Below, in pieces: positions 22,859-33,130 of a stretch of DNA of 48,504 bases; position 1 is the first letter of the stretch; each line of letters starts with the position of its first letter. The position numbers and the translations under genes were made by a program. This stretch comes from Gammaproteobacteria bacterium. Its GTDB lineage: Bacteria > Pseudomonadota > Gammaproteobacteria > Pseudomonadales > Azotimanducaceae. The DNA is taken from the NCBI GenBank assembly GCA_009837725.1, contig VXSY01000152.1, positions 1 to 48,504 on the forward strand. The letters are read 5' to 3'. The notes under the pieces were generated by a model. The model was not told the DNA's origin. It did no database searches and saw only the letters and a list, made by a program, of their open reading frames with translations.

Positions 22859-25312
22859 ATGACCGAGCACGCCCGCGTCGTGGTCATCGGTGGCGGCGTT
22901 GTGGGCGTCTCCACGCTGTATCACTTGGCGCGCAAGGGCTGGGACGACTGCGTTCTGCTCGAACGCAAGGACCTCACCTCCGGCGCCACTTGGCACGCCG
23001 CGGGGCTGTTGCCCCTTTTCAACATGAGCTACTCGGTCGGGCAGATTCACAAGTATTCGGTGAACCTCTACCGCACCCTCGAGGCAGAGACCGGCCAGGA
23101 CGTGGGCTTGCGCACCGTCGGCAACATCCGCCTCGCCATGACGCCGGATCGCATGGACGAATACCGCCAGTACGCCAGCGTAGCCCGCACCATCGGCGTC
23201 AACGTCGAGTTCCTCTCCCCCGAGGAAGTGCAGGAGATCTGGCCGCTCGCGGTCACGGACGGACTCATCGGCGCCATCCGACACCCGGACGACGGCTACA
23301 TCCAGCCGGCGGACCTCGCCCAGGCGCTAGCACGCGGCGCTCGCTCCCGAGGCGCAACCATCCGCGTGAAGACGTGCGTCACCGCCATCGAGCGTGCCGG
23401 CAGCGAGTGGCGCGTCTGCACGGATGCCGGCGACATCCTCTGCGAGCACGTCGTAGCCGCCACCGGCAGCTTCGCCCGCCACACCGGCGAGATGGTGGGC
23501 CTCGACATCCCCGTGCTGCCGGTGGAACACCAATACATCGTCACCGAGGCGCACGACGAGATCGTCAGGCGCCGCCGTTCGGGCCAGCCGGAAATGGGCG
23601 TGCTGCGCGAGTCCGATGGCTCGTGGTACATGCGCGAGGAAGCCGGCGGCCTCTTGCTTGGCCCCTACGAGAAGGGAGCGCCTGCGTGCTACCTCGACGG
23701 CCCGAACCCCGATGCCGAATACGAACTCTTCAACGCGGACCTGGATCGACTCACGCCACACATCGAATCTGCCATCCGCCGCGTGCCGGCCTTCGGTGAA
23801 CTCGGCATCAAGCAAACCTACAACGGCGCCATCCCCTACACACCGGACGGCAGCCCCATCATCGGCCCGGCATGGGATTTGCCGAACTTCTGGCTGAACG
23901 AAGGCCACAGCTTCGGCATCACCGCCGCTGGCGGCGCTGGCTGGCAGCTTGCCGAGTGGATCGTCGAGGGCGAACCCTCCATCGACATGCTGGGGGTCGA
24001 TCCGCGCCGCTTCGGCGACTACGCCACCCACGCCTATCTCAAGGCGAAGACGGAAGAGGCCTACGCCAACGTCTTCACGGTCCACTACCCCGACGAGGAA
24101 CGGCCGGCCGGACGCCCGCTTCGCACCGCGCCCTGCTACGGGCGCATGCGCGACCTAGGCGCAGTGTTCGGGCAGAAGTTCGGCTGGGAGCGCCCCAACT
24201 GGTTCGTGCCGGCCGACTCGCGGAGGCTCCGGGGCAGAAACGCGGCGCAGGAAGATCACTGGTCGTTCCGCCGCTCACGCTGGTTCGAGGCGGTAGGGGC
24301 AGAATGTCGCAACGTGCGCGACAACGTGGGGCTCCTCGACATGACCGCGTTCGCCAAGGCGCGGGTCAGCGGGCCCGGCGCACGCGACTTCCTGAACCGG
24401 CTGGTGGCGAACCGCCTGCCCCGCGTCGGTCGCATCGCGCTCACGCACGCCCTGAACAAGCGGGGCGGCGTGCACTCGGAATTCACGATCTGGCGCGAGT
24501 CGCGAGATTCCTTCTATCTCGTTTCCGCCGGCGCGTTTCAGCGGCTCGACCACGATTTCTTGAGGCGCCAGATGCCCCGCGATGGATCGGTTCGCTTCGA
24601 GAACCTGACCGCCTCGATGGGTGTCCTGGTGGTGGCGGGGCCGAAGTCGCGCGAACTGCTCGCGAGGGTTTGCGATGCGAACCTCGGCACCGACTCCTTC
24701 CCGTGGCTGAGCGGGCGATCGGCCAACGTGGGCCTTGCCGAGGCCTGCCTCCTGCGGCTTAACTTCGTCGGCGAACTGGGGTGGGAGATTCACCACGGCA
24801 TCGAATACCAGAACACCATCTTCGATGCCTTGATGGACGCCGGAGAAGACTTGGGCCTCGCGCCGTTCGGCATCCGCGCCATGGACTCGCTCAGGATCGA
24901 GAAGTCCTATCGCATGGTTGGCACGGAGCTCTCCATCGAATACGCCGCGCTGGAATCGGGCTTGGACCGTTTCGTGCGCCTCGGCAAGGGTGACTTCCAC
25001 GGCAGGGTGGGCCTTGCGGCGTGGCAGCAGCGAGGGTTCGAGAACGCCTTTGTGACGCTGGAAGTGGATGCCCTCGAGGACGCCGATCCGATCGGCAACA
25101 ACCCGCTCTATCTTGGCCAGGAGATGGTGGGCCGGGCCACCAGCGGCAACTTCGGCTTTCGCGTCGGCAAGTCGCTGGCCCTGGCCATGCTGCGGCCGCC
25201 ACTGGCGGAACCAGGAACGGAGGTGGAGATCGACATCCTCGGCGAGCGCCGCCCGGCCAAGGTGGTTCCGGAAAGCCCGTGGGATCCGACCAACGAACGG
25301 CTCCGCGCCTGA
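22859..25312 (+). CDS. Dimethylglycine dehydrogenase-like FAD/GcvT protein
   Basis: This 817-aa protein joins an N-terminal FAD oxidoreductase (about 1-400) to a C-terminal folate-binding GcvT module (about 460-815), as in dimethylglycine and sarcosine dehydrogenases. It starts with the dinucleotide motif [28 protein letters not shown] carries the histidine that binds FAD covalently in dimethylglycine dehydrogenase. The GcvT part shows [15 protein letters not shown] and [15 protein letters not shown]. It probably converts dimethylglycine to sarcosine, giving 5,10-methylene-tetrahydrofolate. Its stop overlaps the start of soxB by one base, so its product sarcosine would feed the next enzyme. 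A sarcosine dehydrogenase role is the main alternative. Confidence 0.88.
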   Translation: MTEHARVVVIGGGVVGVSTLYHLARKGWDDCVLLERKDLTSGATWHAAGLLPLFNMSYSVGQIHKYSVNLYRTLEAETGQDVGLRTVGNIRLAMTPDRMDEYRQYASVARTIGVNVEFLSPEEVQEIWPLAVTDGLIGAIRHPDDGYIQPADLAQALARGARSRGATIRVKTCVTAIERAGSEWRVCTDAGDILCEHVVAATGSFARHTGEMVGLDIPVLPVEHQYIVTEAHDEIVRRRRSGQPEMGVLRESDGSWYMREEAGGLLLGPYEKGAPACYLDGPNPDAEYELFNADLDRLTPHIESAIRRVPAFGELGIKQTYNGAIPYTPDGSPIIGPAWDLPNFWLNEGHSFGITAAGGAGWQLAEWIVEGEPSIDMLGVDPRRFGDYATHAYLKAKTEEAYANVFTVHYPDEERPAGRPLRTAPCYGRMRDLGAVFGQKFGWERPNWFVPADSRRLRGRNAAQEDHWSFRRSRWFEAVGAECRNVRDNVGLLDMTAFAKARVSGPGARDFLNRLVANRLPRVGRIALTHALNKRGGVHSEFTIWRESRDSFYLVSAGAFQRLDHDFLRRQMPRDGSVRFENLTASMGVLVVAGPKSRELLARVCDANLGTDSFPWLSGRSANVGLAEACLLRLNFVGELGWEIHHGIEYQNTIFDALMDAGEDLGLAPFGIRAMDSLRIEKSYRMVGTELSIEYAALESGLDRFVRLGKGDFHGRVGLAAWQQRGFENAFVTLEVDALEDADPIGNNPLYLGQEMVGRATSGNFGFRVGKSLALAMLRPPLAEPGTEVEIDILGERRPAKVVPESPWDPTNERLRA

Positions 25313-26562
25313 TGTCCCGCTACTCGGCCCTGGCGCTCGTCCGCCACGCCCTTAGCCGCCACCGCCGCTGGCAGCCGGCGTGGCGGGAGCCGGAACCGAA
25401 GCGGCACTACGACGTGGTCATCGTTGGCGGCGGCGGTCACGGCCTCGCCACCGCCTACTACCTGGCGAAAAACCACGGCATCAGCAACGTTGCCGTGGTG
25501 GAGAAGGGCTGGCTTGGCGGCGGCAACACCGGCCGCAACACCACCATCGTCCGCTCCAACTATCTGCGCGACGAGGCGGCACAGCTCTACGAGTTCGCCC
25601 TCAAGCTGTGGCCGGGGCTCAGCGCCGAGCTCAACTTCAATGTCATGTTCAGCGCCCGTGGCGTGCTCAATCTCGGCCACACCTTGCAAGACATGCGCGA
25701 CATCGAGCGCCGGGTGAACGCCAACCGTCTGGGCGGCATCGACGGCGAGGTAATGGATCGGACGCGTGTGCAAGAAATGGTGCCGATCCTGAACTGCTCG
25801 CCGAACGCTCGCTATCCCATCCTCGGCGCCTCGTGGCAGCCAAGTGGCGGCGTGGCCCGGCACGACGCGGTGGCGTGGGGATTCGCGCGGGGCGCCGACG
25901 CGCTGGGCGTGGACTTGCTGCAGCGCACCGAGGTGAAGGGCATTCGCTCAGCCGACGGTCGCGTGCAGGGCGTCGAAACGGACCGAGGCTTCATCGGCGC
26001 CGACAAGGTGGCGTGCGTGACGGCCGGGCATTCCGGCGTGCTGGCGGCGATGGCCGGGCTTCGGCTGCCCATCGAGTCGCGCCCGCTGCAAGCGCTGGTG
26101 TCGGAGCCGCTCAAGCCCTGCCTCAACACGGTGGTGATGTCCAATGCGGTGCATGGCTACGTCAGCCAGTCCGACAAGGGGGACCTCGTGATCGGCGCCG
26201 GCACCGATGCCTACAACGGCTACGGCCAGCGCGGGTCGTTCCACGTGCTTGGACATGCGCTGCAAGCCATCTGCGAGCTGTTCCCCTCCTTCAGCCGGGT
26301 GCGGATGAACCGCCACTGGGGCGGCATCGTGGACATATGCCCGGACGCCTGTCCCATCATCGGAGAAACGCCCGTGACCGGGCTCTACTTCAACTGCGGC
26401 TGGGGCACCGGCGGCTTCAAGGCAACGCCGGGCTCAGGCTACGTCTTCGCCGATACGCTGGCGCACGCCCGCCCCCATCCGCTGGCGGCACCGTTTGCGC
26501 TCGAACGGTTCGCACGGGGAGCGCTGATCGACGAACACGGCGCGGCAGGGGTGGCGCACTGA
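25312..26562 (+). CDS. soxB: Sarcosine oxidase beta subunit
   Basis: This flavin-bearing subunit of heterotetrameric sarcosine oxidase oxidises sarcosine to glycine. The 416-aa length is standard. [20 protein letters not shown] near residue 33 is the FAD site. [18 protein letters not shown] carries His184, equivalent to the histidine that holds covalent FMN in the Corynebacterium enzyme. [20 protein letters not shown] and the [16 protein letters not shown] block are also family-typical. It is fused by TGATG overlaps to the genes before and after, so dimethylglycine dehydrogenase, beta and delta are made in series. Confidence 0.96.
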   Translation: MSRYSALALVRHALSRHRRWQPAWREPEPKRHYDVVIVGGGGHGLATAYYLAKNHGISNVAVVEKGWLGGGNTGRNTTIVRSNYLRDEAAQLYEFALKLWPGLSAELNFNVMFSARGVLNLGHTLQDMRDIERRVNANRLGGIDGEVMDRTRVQEMVPILNCSPNARYPILGASWQPSGGVARHDAVAWGFARGADALGVDLLQRTEVKGIRSADGRVQGVETDRGFIGADKVACVTAGHSGVLAAMAGLRLPIESRPLQALVSEPLKPCLNTVVMSNAVHGYVSQSDKGDLVIGAGTDAYNGYGQRGSFHVLGHALQAICELFPSFSRVRMNRHWGGIVDICPDACPIIGETPVTGLYFNCGWGTGGFKATPGSGYVFADTLAHARPHPLAAPFALERFARGALIDEHGAAGVAH

Positions 26563-26852
26563 TGCTGCTGATCCGCTGCCCTTATTGCTGCGAGGAACGG
26601 AGCGAAGAGGAGTTCACCTGCGCCGGAGAGGGGGGCATCCGCCGGCCGGCAAGCCCCGACGATCTTTCCGATGCGCAATGGGCCGACTACTTGCACTTCC
26701 GCACCAACCCCAAGGGTCTCCATCGGGAAATCTGGTGCCACACGGCCGGTTGCCGACGCTACTTCGATGTCGTGCGGGACACGGTGACCTATGCCATCCA
26801 CTCCACGACGCCCATCGGCGCGACACCCGCAACCCGTGAAACGGATGACTGA
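26562..26852 (+). CDS. soxD: Sarcosine oxidase delta subunit
   Basis: This small zinc-binding subunit is 96 aa long, the normal size. It shows the expected cysteine pattern: CPYCCEERSEEEF at residues 6-18 and a second set in EIWCHTAGCRRYF near 57-69. The start overlaps the soxB stop (TGATG) and the end overlaps the soxA start by eight bases. In known enzymes the delta subunit stabilises the alpha-beta complex. Confidence 0.95.
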   Translation: MLLIRCPYCCEERSEEEFTCAGEGGIRRPASPDDLSDAQWADYLHFRTNPKGLHREIWCHTAGCRRYFDVVRDTVTYAIHSTTPIGATPATRETDD

Positions 26853-29800
26853 CGTGACCCGAAGGCTGCCGGAAGGAGGCGCGATCGACCGTTCGCGGCC
26901 CCTTGCCTTCACCTTCAACGGCGTGACGCTAACGGGCTACGAGGGCGACACGCTGGCGTCGGCCCTGCTCGCGAACGGTGTCGATGTCGTGGGGCGCAGC
27001 TTCAAGTATGGCCGGCCCCGCGGCATCGTCGGCTATGGGGCGGAAGAACCCAACGCCATCGTCCAGGTGGGCGAAGGCAGCGCCCGCACGCCCAATCTGC
27101 GTGCCACGAGGGTGGAACTCGAAGACGGCATGGTTGCCACCTCCGCCGCGCGGGGACCAGGCACAGCAATGGGAGCTCTGGCAAGGGCGTTCGGACGGCT
27201 ACTGCCGGCCGGCTTCTACTACAAGACCTTCATCCGGCCCCAGGGGCTGTGGGGCTTCTGGGAGGAACGATTGCGCGAGGCCGCCGGGTTCGGCGACGTT
27301 CCGGACGGTGCCGATCCTGACATCTACGAAAGGCGGTACGGCCACGCAGACGTGCTGGTGGTGGGTGCCGGGCCGGCAGGGCTTGCGGCCGCACTCTCGG
27401 CCTCGCGTGCCGGGGCGCGAGTGTTTTTCGCTGACGAGAACTCGGCATTTGGCGGCACGCTGCGGTGGTCGTCGGTCGCCACCGATTCCGAGAGCGCCGG
27501 CGAGTGGTGTCGACACGCATTGGCTGAACTCGCGGACAATCCGGACGTCCACCTGCTCAATCGCGCCACCGCGTTCGGGCTCTACGACCACAACTTTGTC
27601 GGCATCCTGGAGCGATGTGTCGGCAATGCAGAGACCCCAGGCAAGGCCCCTCGGCAACGCCTGCACCAGGTTCGCGCCAAACAGGTGGTGCTCGCCTGCG
27701 GCGCCATCGAACGGCCCATCGTCTTTGCCGGCAATGACCTGCCCGGCGTGATGACGGCTTCTGCGGTATCCGGCTACACCATTCACCACGCCGTCGCGCC
27801 CGGAGAGCGGCTGGTGCTGTTCACCAACAACGACTCTGCGTACGACACAGCGCTGACTTGGCATCGCATCGGCCGCGAGGTGACGGTGGTAGACGTGAGG
27901 CCGACGGCCGACGGCGCGGGGCCTGACGCGGCACGGGCCGCCGGCATCGACATCCGTGTGGGTCACGTCGTGCAGGAGGCGCATGGCCGCCGCCGAGTGA
28001 ACGGCGTTCAGATCGCGCCAGTCGGCGGCGGCAAGATCGAGCGACTCGACTGCGATCTGGTCGCTTCCTCCGGTGGCTGGAATCCGCTGGTGCATCTGTC
28101 GGCACAGACCGGCGTGCGACCCCAGTGGTCGGAAGTCGCCCTCGCCTTTCTCCCCGGGTCCCCCCGCGACGGCGTGCATCACGCCGGCGCCATCAACGGG
28201 CACACATCCACCTCGGCGTGCATGCGCGAAGGCGCCCGCGTCGGCAACGAAGCCGCAAGGCTGGCCGGTTTCGATGGTCCCCGCGACGAGCCCGACTTGC
28301 CGGATGGCGACGACGGGCCATGCGCTCCACCCGAAGCGTTGTTCCTCGTGCCCCACCCGCGACCGAGCCGCGAATCGAGGCAGTTCGTCGATATGCAGCT
28401 CGACGTGACCGTCGCAGATATTGACCTCGCGGCGCGAGAGGGCTACCGCTCCGTCGAGCACGCCAAGCGCTACACGGCGCTCGGCTTCGGCACCGACCAG
28501 GGCAAGCTCGGCAACGTCAACGGCGTCGCCATTCTCGCGAGGGCCCTAGGGCAAGGCATCGACGAAACCGGAACCACCATGTTCCGCCCGCCGTACACGC
28601 CGGTGACCTTCGGCGCCGTGGCGGGCCGCGATGTGGGCGAGTTCTTCGATCCCGCGCGACGCACGCCCATGCACGAGTGGCACGAGACGCATGGCGCCGT
28701 ATGGGAGGACGTGGGTCGGTGGAAGCGCCCGCGCTACTACGCCCGTGGTGCCGACGAGCGCATGGACGAGGCGGTGCGCCGCGAGTGCCTGGCGGCGCGA
28801 GGTGGCGTTGCCATGCTGGACGCCTCGACGCTCGGCAAGATCGACGTGCAGGGACCCGACGCGGCGGTGTTTCTGGACCGCGTGTACAGCAACGGCTTTC
28901 GGCGCCTGGCGGTCGGTCGCTGCCGCTACGGTCTCATGCTGCGCGAGGACGGCACCATCCTGGACGACGGCGTGACGGTGCGCGTGGCCGACAACCGCTA
29001 CCTATTGCACACCACCACCGGCAACGCCGAAGCGGTCCTCTCTTGGCTCGAACTCTGGCGCCAGACCGAGTGGCCGGAGCTAAACGTGCATCTGACTTCC
29101 GTCACGGATCATTGGGCCACGGCAGCGGTGGTAGGGCCGAAGTCGCGAACCGTGTTGCGACGGGTCTGCACCGACATCGACCTGTCTCCAGACGCATTCC
29201 GCTTCATGGACTACCGTGCCGGCCACGTCGCCGGCGTGCCGGCGCGCGTCTATCGCATCAGCTTCAGCGGCGAGCTTTCGTTCGAGGTGAACGTCGCCGC
29301 ACAACACGGGCCGAGGGTATGGGAGGCGCTCATAGCGGCCGGTGATGACTTCGACATCACTCCCTACGGCACCGAGACGATGCACGTGCTGCGCGCCGAG
29401 ATGGGGTTCATCATCGTCGGCCAGGACACCGACGGCTCCATGATCCCGGACGATATGGGCCTCGCGGGCCTCGTGCGCCACGGCAAGCCGTGGGGTTTCC
29501 TGGGCGACCGTTCCCTCTCCCTGCCAGAGCACCAGCGGCCAGACCGACCTCAACTGGTGGGCCTCACGCCGCTGAACCCTGCCACCGTGCTGCCGGAAGG
29601 CGCGCAACTCGTCAAGGAACCGCGCCCGAAGTTGCCGGCGAAGATGCAGGGCCATGTCACATCGAGCTACCTGAGCGCCGCCATGGGCCACTCCTTTGCC
29701 CTCGCCATGGTCAAGGGCGGCCGCGAGCGCATCGGCGAGACCCTCTACAGCCCGCAGGCAGACGGCAGCGTCATTCCCGCGAAGGTGGTGCCGAGCGTGT

Positions 29801-30360
29801 TCTTGGAACCGGTGGTGGATGCGAACGAAGGCGAAAGCCAAGGTGCACCTCAGCCTCTGGCCCTCGCACCGCTACCTGCGGCGACAGCCCCAGCGATGCT
29901 GAACCTCTGCGGCGACGGCACGCACGAGTTCCGCAGGGCGGCTTCCGAGGCGCTCTGCCTCACACTTCCCGGAAGACCATGCACCACCGCCCGCGACACA
30001 AGCATCGCAATCCACTGGCTCGCCCCCGACGAATGGCTGATCGTCGCACCACCCGGCGAAGAGGCGGAGATCGAACGCCGCCTGCGCGAGGCCACGTCCG
30101 CCCCGGGTGCCGCCATCACCGACGTAACCGGCGCCTACATCCTCCTCCGGCTAAGCGGCCCCCAAGCCCGCGAAGCCTTGGCAAGCGCCACCCCGTACGA
30201 CCTCCACCCGCGCAACTTCCCCCCCGGTCGTTGCGTGCAGACCACCCTTGCCAAAACCCAGGCCCTCATAGCCGCCCCAAACGAAGACACCTTCGAAGTC
30301 ATCGTCCGTCGGAGCTACGCCCACTACGCCGAAGCCTGGCTCACCGACGCAAGCTCCTAG
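26845..30360 (+). CDS. soxA: Sarcosine oxidase alpha subunit fused to gamma subunit
   Basis: This 1171-aa polypeptide has a normal alpha subunit in residues 1 to about 995. That part contains an N-terminal ferredoxin-like domain with GRSFKYGRPRG, a dinucleotide motif LVVGAGPAGLAAALSASRAG near 171, a disulfide-reductase-like region with ACGAIERPIVFAGNDLPGVM, and a C-terminal folate-binding GcvT module. After a Pro/Ala-rich linker, residues about 1000-1171 match the gamma subunit (SoxG), with IAIHWLAPDEWLIVAPPGEE, AITDVTGAYILLRLSG and ATPYDLHPRNFPPGRCVQT. No separate soxG follows. The start is ATG 26845 or GTG 26854. The gene ends in a CTAG shared with the stop of the convergent peptidase gene. 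Confidence 0.93.
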   Translation: MTDVTRRLPEGGAIDRSRPLAFTFNGVTLTGYEGDTLASALLANGVDVVGRSFKYGRPRGIVGYGAEEPNAIVQVGEGSARTPNLRATRVELEDGMVATSAARGPGTAMGALARAFGRLLPAGFYYKTFIRPQGLWGFWEERLREAAGFGDVPDGADPDIYERRYGHADVLVVGAGPAGLAAALSASRAGARVFFADENSAFGGTLRWSSVATDSESAGEWCRHALAELADNPDVHLLNRATAFGLYDHNFVGILERCVGNAETPGKAPRQRLHQVRAKQVVLACGAIERPIVFAGNDLPGVMTASAVSGYTIHHAVAPGERLVLFTNNDSAYDTALTWHRIGREVTVVDVRPTADGAGPDAARAAGIDIRVGHVVQEAHGRRRVNGVQIAPVGGGKIERLDCDLVASSGGWNPLVHLSAQTGVRPQWSEVALAFLPGSPRDGVHHAGAINGHTSTSACMREGARVGNEAARLAGFDGPRDEPDLPDGDDGPCAPPEALFLVPHPRPSRESRQFVDMQLDVTVADIDLAAREGYRSVEHAKRYTALGFGTDQGKLGNVNGVAILARALGQGIDETGTTMFRPPYTPVTFGAVAGRDVGEFFDPARRTPMHEWHETHGAVWEDVGRWKRPRYYARGADERMDEAVRRECLAARGGVAMLDASTLGKIDVQGPDAAVFLDRVYSNGFRRLAVGRCRYGLMLREDGTILDDGVTVRVADNRYLLHTTTGNAEAVLSWLELWRQTEWPELNVHLTSVTDHWATAAVVGPKSRTVLRRVCTDIDLSPDAFRFMDYRAGHVAGVPARVYRISFSGELSFEVNVAAQHGPRVWEALIAAGDDFDITPYGTETMHVLRAEMGFIIVGQDTDGSMIPDDMGLAGLVRHGKPWGFLGDRSLSLPEHQRPDRPQLVGLTPLNPATVLPEGAQLVKEPRPKLPAKMQGHVTSSYLSAAMGHSFALAMVKGGRERIGETLYSPQADGSVIPAKVVPSVFLEPVVDANEGESQGAPQPLALAPLPAATAPAMLNLCGDGTHEFRRAASEALCLTLPGRPCTTARDTSIAIHWLAPDEWLIVAPPGEEAEIERRLREATSAPGAAITDVTGAYILLRLSGPQAREALASATPYDLHPRNFPPGRCVQTTLAKTQALIAAPNEDTFEVIVRRSYAHYAEAWLTDASS

Positions 30361-32267
30361 GCGCCGTCAGTCGAACGTGCTCCCGTGCTTTCGGCGAGAA
30401 AGTCGAGGACGCGCTGGTACATCTCGCGGCGCGGCTCGTTGCCGGCTGCCCCGTGTCCTTGCTCGATGTCGTATAGCCACTCGGCCGGGTTCCCGGCTTC
30501 CTCCAGCGCGGCACGCATCCTCCGTGCATGCTCCATGGGTGCGCGACGATCCTCACCACCGTGCATCAGCAGGACGCGGGCCTTGATTCGATCGGCGAGA
30601 TTCACCGGCGAGCGCTCCGGCTTGTCCTGGGCACCGCGAAGGATCTGGCGGATGTAGGTGATGCCGCCTCGCAGCGCACGGACATCCCCGGAGGATTCCA
30701 TGATCGACAGGTCGTACACGCCGGCGGCGCCGATTGCACAGCGATAAAGATCCGGCTCCCGCGCCACGCCCATGAGCGCTGAATAGGCACCGTAGCTGCC
30801 GCCGAAAATGCAGATGCGTTCTGCATCGGCGATGCCGCTTTCGACCGCCCAGCGGGTGGCGTCCGTGACGTCGTCCTGCATCAACGCGCCCCACTCGCCG
30901 AAGCCCTTTCGCAGATACTCCCGGCCGTAGCCGCCGGAGCCGCGGAAGTTGACGCCGAGCACGTGATAGCCACGGCTCGCCAGCAGTTGCACTTGGGTGT
31001 TGAAGCCCCAGAAGTCACGGATGCCGTGCGGGCCGCCATGCACCATCACCACCAAAGGCCCTGGCCGCTCGGCTGCCTCCGGACTCGTGACATAGGCATA
31101 GATCGTGTCGCCGTCGCGCACGCGGATCTCCACCGGATTCATGGGCGCAAGCATCTCGCGGGTGAGTTGCGGGCGGCGTTGCGCCAGAGGCTCGATCTTG
31201 CGGGTTTCGAGGTTCACGAGGACGTAGTCGCCGGGGCGGCGGTCGCCGGATATGAAGGCGACGGTGAGCCGGTGGTCGCGCGTGTAGTTGAGGAACTGCA
31301 CTTCGTCTTCGGGGAACATCTTGCTGATGGCGGCGTGCTGAGCAGCGAGTGGGTGGTTCTTGTCGAGATACTGCACAGCCGGGTAGTGGTGATCGAAACG
31401 CACCGCCCAGGCGTGGCCGTTGAAGTCCGCGAGCAGACCCGACACGTCCACTCTGGGATGGCGAATGATGAGTTCGTGGGTGTTGTCCTCGCTGTTGTAG
31501 AGGCCGAGGCCGGCGGTGGCAGCGCTGCGGTCGTCGAAGGTGTACCAGGTGTCCGGCGTCGGTCCGAAGTGCACAGGCGCCCAGCTTGCACCTGCGTATG
31601 GGGAGGAGTGGACCAACCGCCAGCGTTCGCCGTCCTTGCGATGGCGCACCTCGTACTCGAAGTCGCCGTTGACGCCATCGCTCATGGTGAGGCCGCCATT
31701 GATGTCGGCGAGCAAGTTGCCCGTGCGCATGGCACTGCGGGTGAGGCGCCGGGTGTGGCCGCTGTTGATGTTGAGCCGGTGCGCCTCGGCAAAGGCCTTG
31801 GCGCTGTAGCGGAGGATCAGGATGTGGTCGGGATCGTCGGGCAACAGGTGCAGCGGCGCGCCAATGCCGAGGGAACGCACCGAGCCGGTTTCGATGTCCA
31901 CCGTGTACAGCTCGCCGGTGGGCACGAGGAAGTCGAAGCCGATCAGATAGCGTCGTGGCGACGTGAGCACGCGGGTGTCCGACAGCCACAGCATGTTGCC
32001 CACTTGCTGGCGCTCACCGAGGTTGAAGTTGATGACGGGTTCGCGGCCCGGATAGGTGAGCACCTGGAATCGCCCGATGCCATCGACCCGCATGAACTGC
32101 GCAAGGTGCTTGCCGTCTGGTGAGATGGAGACGTAGCCGAACTCCGCTTCGTCCATGAAGGCGCCGATGGGCGGCAGTTCGGCCGGGCCGGTTGCCGTCT
32201 CATTCGCATGGGCCACGCAGCCGAATCCGATGACCAACGCCATGCCCAGTCCCTTGCGCCACACCAT
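30357..32267 (-). CDS. S9 family prolyl oligopeptidase-like peptidase, exported
   Basis: This 636-aa serine peptidase has an N-terminal signal peptide (GLGMALVIGFGCVAHA) and probably acts in the periplasm. A beta-propeller region of about 350 residues precedes the C-terminal alpha/beta hydrolase domain. The catalytic serine lies in FGGSYGAYSALM, the aspartate in HGGEDRRAPMEHA and the histidine in IEQGHGAAGN. ATG at 32267 has GGAGGGAAGG just upstream. The gene converges on the sarcosine oxidase operon and the two stop codons overlap. It probably acts on short peptides. The exact cleavage preference (dipeptidyl or acylaminoacyl) is unknown. Confidence 0.92.
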   Translation of the reverse strand: MVWRKGLGMALVIGFGCVAHANETATGPAELPPIGAFMDEAEFGYVSISPDGKHLAQFMRVDGIGRFQVLTYPGREPVINFNLGERQQVGNMLWLSDTRVLTSPRRYLIGFDFLVPTGELYTVDIETGSVRSLGIGAPLHLLPDDPDHILILRYSAKAFAEAHRLNINSGHTRRLTRSAMRTGNLLADINGGLTMSDGVNGDFEYEVRHRKDGERWRLVHSSPYAGASWAPVHFGPTPDTWYTFDDRSAATAGLGLYNSEDNTHELIIRHPRVDVSGLLADFNGHAWAVRFDHHYPAVQYLDKNHPLAAQHAAISKMFPEDEVQFLNYTRDHRLTVAFISGDRRPGDYVLVNLETRKIEPLAQRRPQLTREMLAPMNPVEIRVRDGDTIYAYVTSPEAAERPGPLVVMVHGGPHGIRDFWGFNTQVQLLASRGYHVLGVNFRGSGGYGREYLRKGFGEWGALMQDDVTDATRWAVESGIADAERICIFGGSYGAYSALMGVAREPDLYRCAIGAAGVYDLSIMESSGDVRALRGGITYIRQILRGAQDKPERSPVNLADRIKARVLLMHGGEDRRAPMEHARRMRAALEEAGNPAEWLYDIEQGHGAAGNEPRREMYQRVLDFLAESTGARSTDGA

Positions 32268-32305
32268 GCCCTTCCCTCCCACAACCGAACGGCGGCGCGA
32301 TGTTA

Positions 32306-32342
32306 GCGCGCCCTGAAGGGCGCGTCGGCAGTTCGCTGGCGC
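32306..32342 (-). repeat. Family C interspersed repeat, short reverse copy
   Basis: GCGCGCCCTGAAGGGCGCGT followed by CGGCAGTTCGCTGGCG is the reverse complement of the distal half of family C copies 1 and 2. It lies between the divergent peptidase and LemA genes. Confidence 0.7.
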
Positions 32343-32474
32343 AAACGGCTAGTGCCGCCGTTGCGGCCACTGCACGGATCGAATGGCCTCTTCCGGCTTG
32401 AATCTGCGGCTGCCCGCACGCATAGTCTCCGCCGCGTCCCGCATTCGTGCATTGCCACAAGAGGAGTCGGATCG

Positions 32475-33071
32475 ATGGGCAGGAGGAGCCGGTTGCCGGC
32501 AATGGTGGCGGTGGTGGTCTTGGCGCTATCGCTCGCAGGTTGCGGGATCAACAACATCCCCACCATGGACGAGGGCGTGAAGGCGGCCTGGGGGCAGGTG
32601 CAGAATCAGTACCAGCGTCGGGCGGACCTCATTCCAAACCTCGTCAACACCGTGAAGGGCTATGCCGAACACGAGCGCGAGACCCTTTCGGCGGTGACCG
32701 AGGCGCGCGCCAAAGTGGGGCAGATGCGACTCGGAGCGGACGTGATCGACAATCCCGAGGCCTTGCGCACGTTCGAGCGCAACCAGGGCCAGCTTTCGAG
32801 TGCCCTGAGCCGTCTGATGGTGGTGGCGGAACGCTATCCCGACCTCAAGGCCAACCAGAACTTCCTCTCCCTGCAGGCGCAGCTCGAAGGAACCGAGAAC
32901 CGCATCGCCGTGGCGAGGCGCGACTTCGTCCAGGCTGTGCAGGTCTACAACACCGAAATCCGCACCTTCCCGGGCCTCATCTGGCACGCCATTCTCCACG
33001 GCGACATGGAGGTGCGAGAGTCCTTCCAGGCCGCAGAAGGGGCCGACGTGGCGCCCACGGTAGAGTTTTGA
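32475..33071 (+). CDS. lemA: LemA family lipoprotein
   Basis: This 198-aa precursor has a lipoprotein signal with lipobox LAGC and then the LemA coiled helical bundle. The conserved segments are WGQVQNQYQRRADLIPNLVN near the start and FVQAVQVYNTEIRTFPG near the end. ATG at 32475 has GAGGAG nine bases upstream. It is the first gene of a LemA-TPM-TPM set found in many bacteria. The role of LemA is unsettled; a place in envelope maintenance is commonly suggested. The lipobox suggests attachment to the inner or outer membrane. Confidence 0.95.
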   Translation: MGRRSRLPAMVAVVVLALSLAGCGINNIPTMDEGVKAAWGQVQNQYQRRADLIPNLVNTVKGYAEHERETLSAVTEARAKVGQMRLGADVIDNPEALRTFERNQGQLSSALSRLMVVAERYPDLKANQNFLSLQAQLEGTENRIAVARRDFVQAVQVYNTEIRTFPGLIWHAILHGDMEVRESFQAAEGADVAPTVEF

Positions 33072-33130
33072 CGACCTTGAGAACGGACGGAGGGCAACCC
33101 ACCCTCCCCCCAGAGCGAGCCTTTGGTTGG

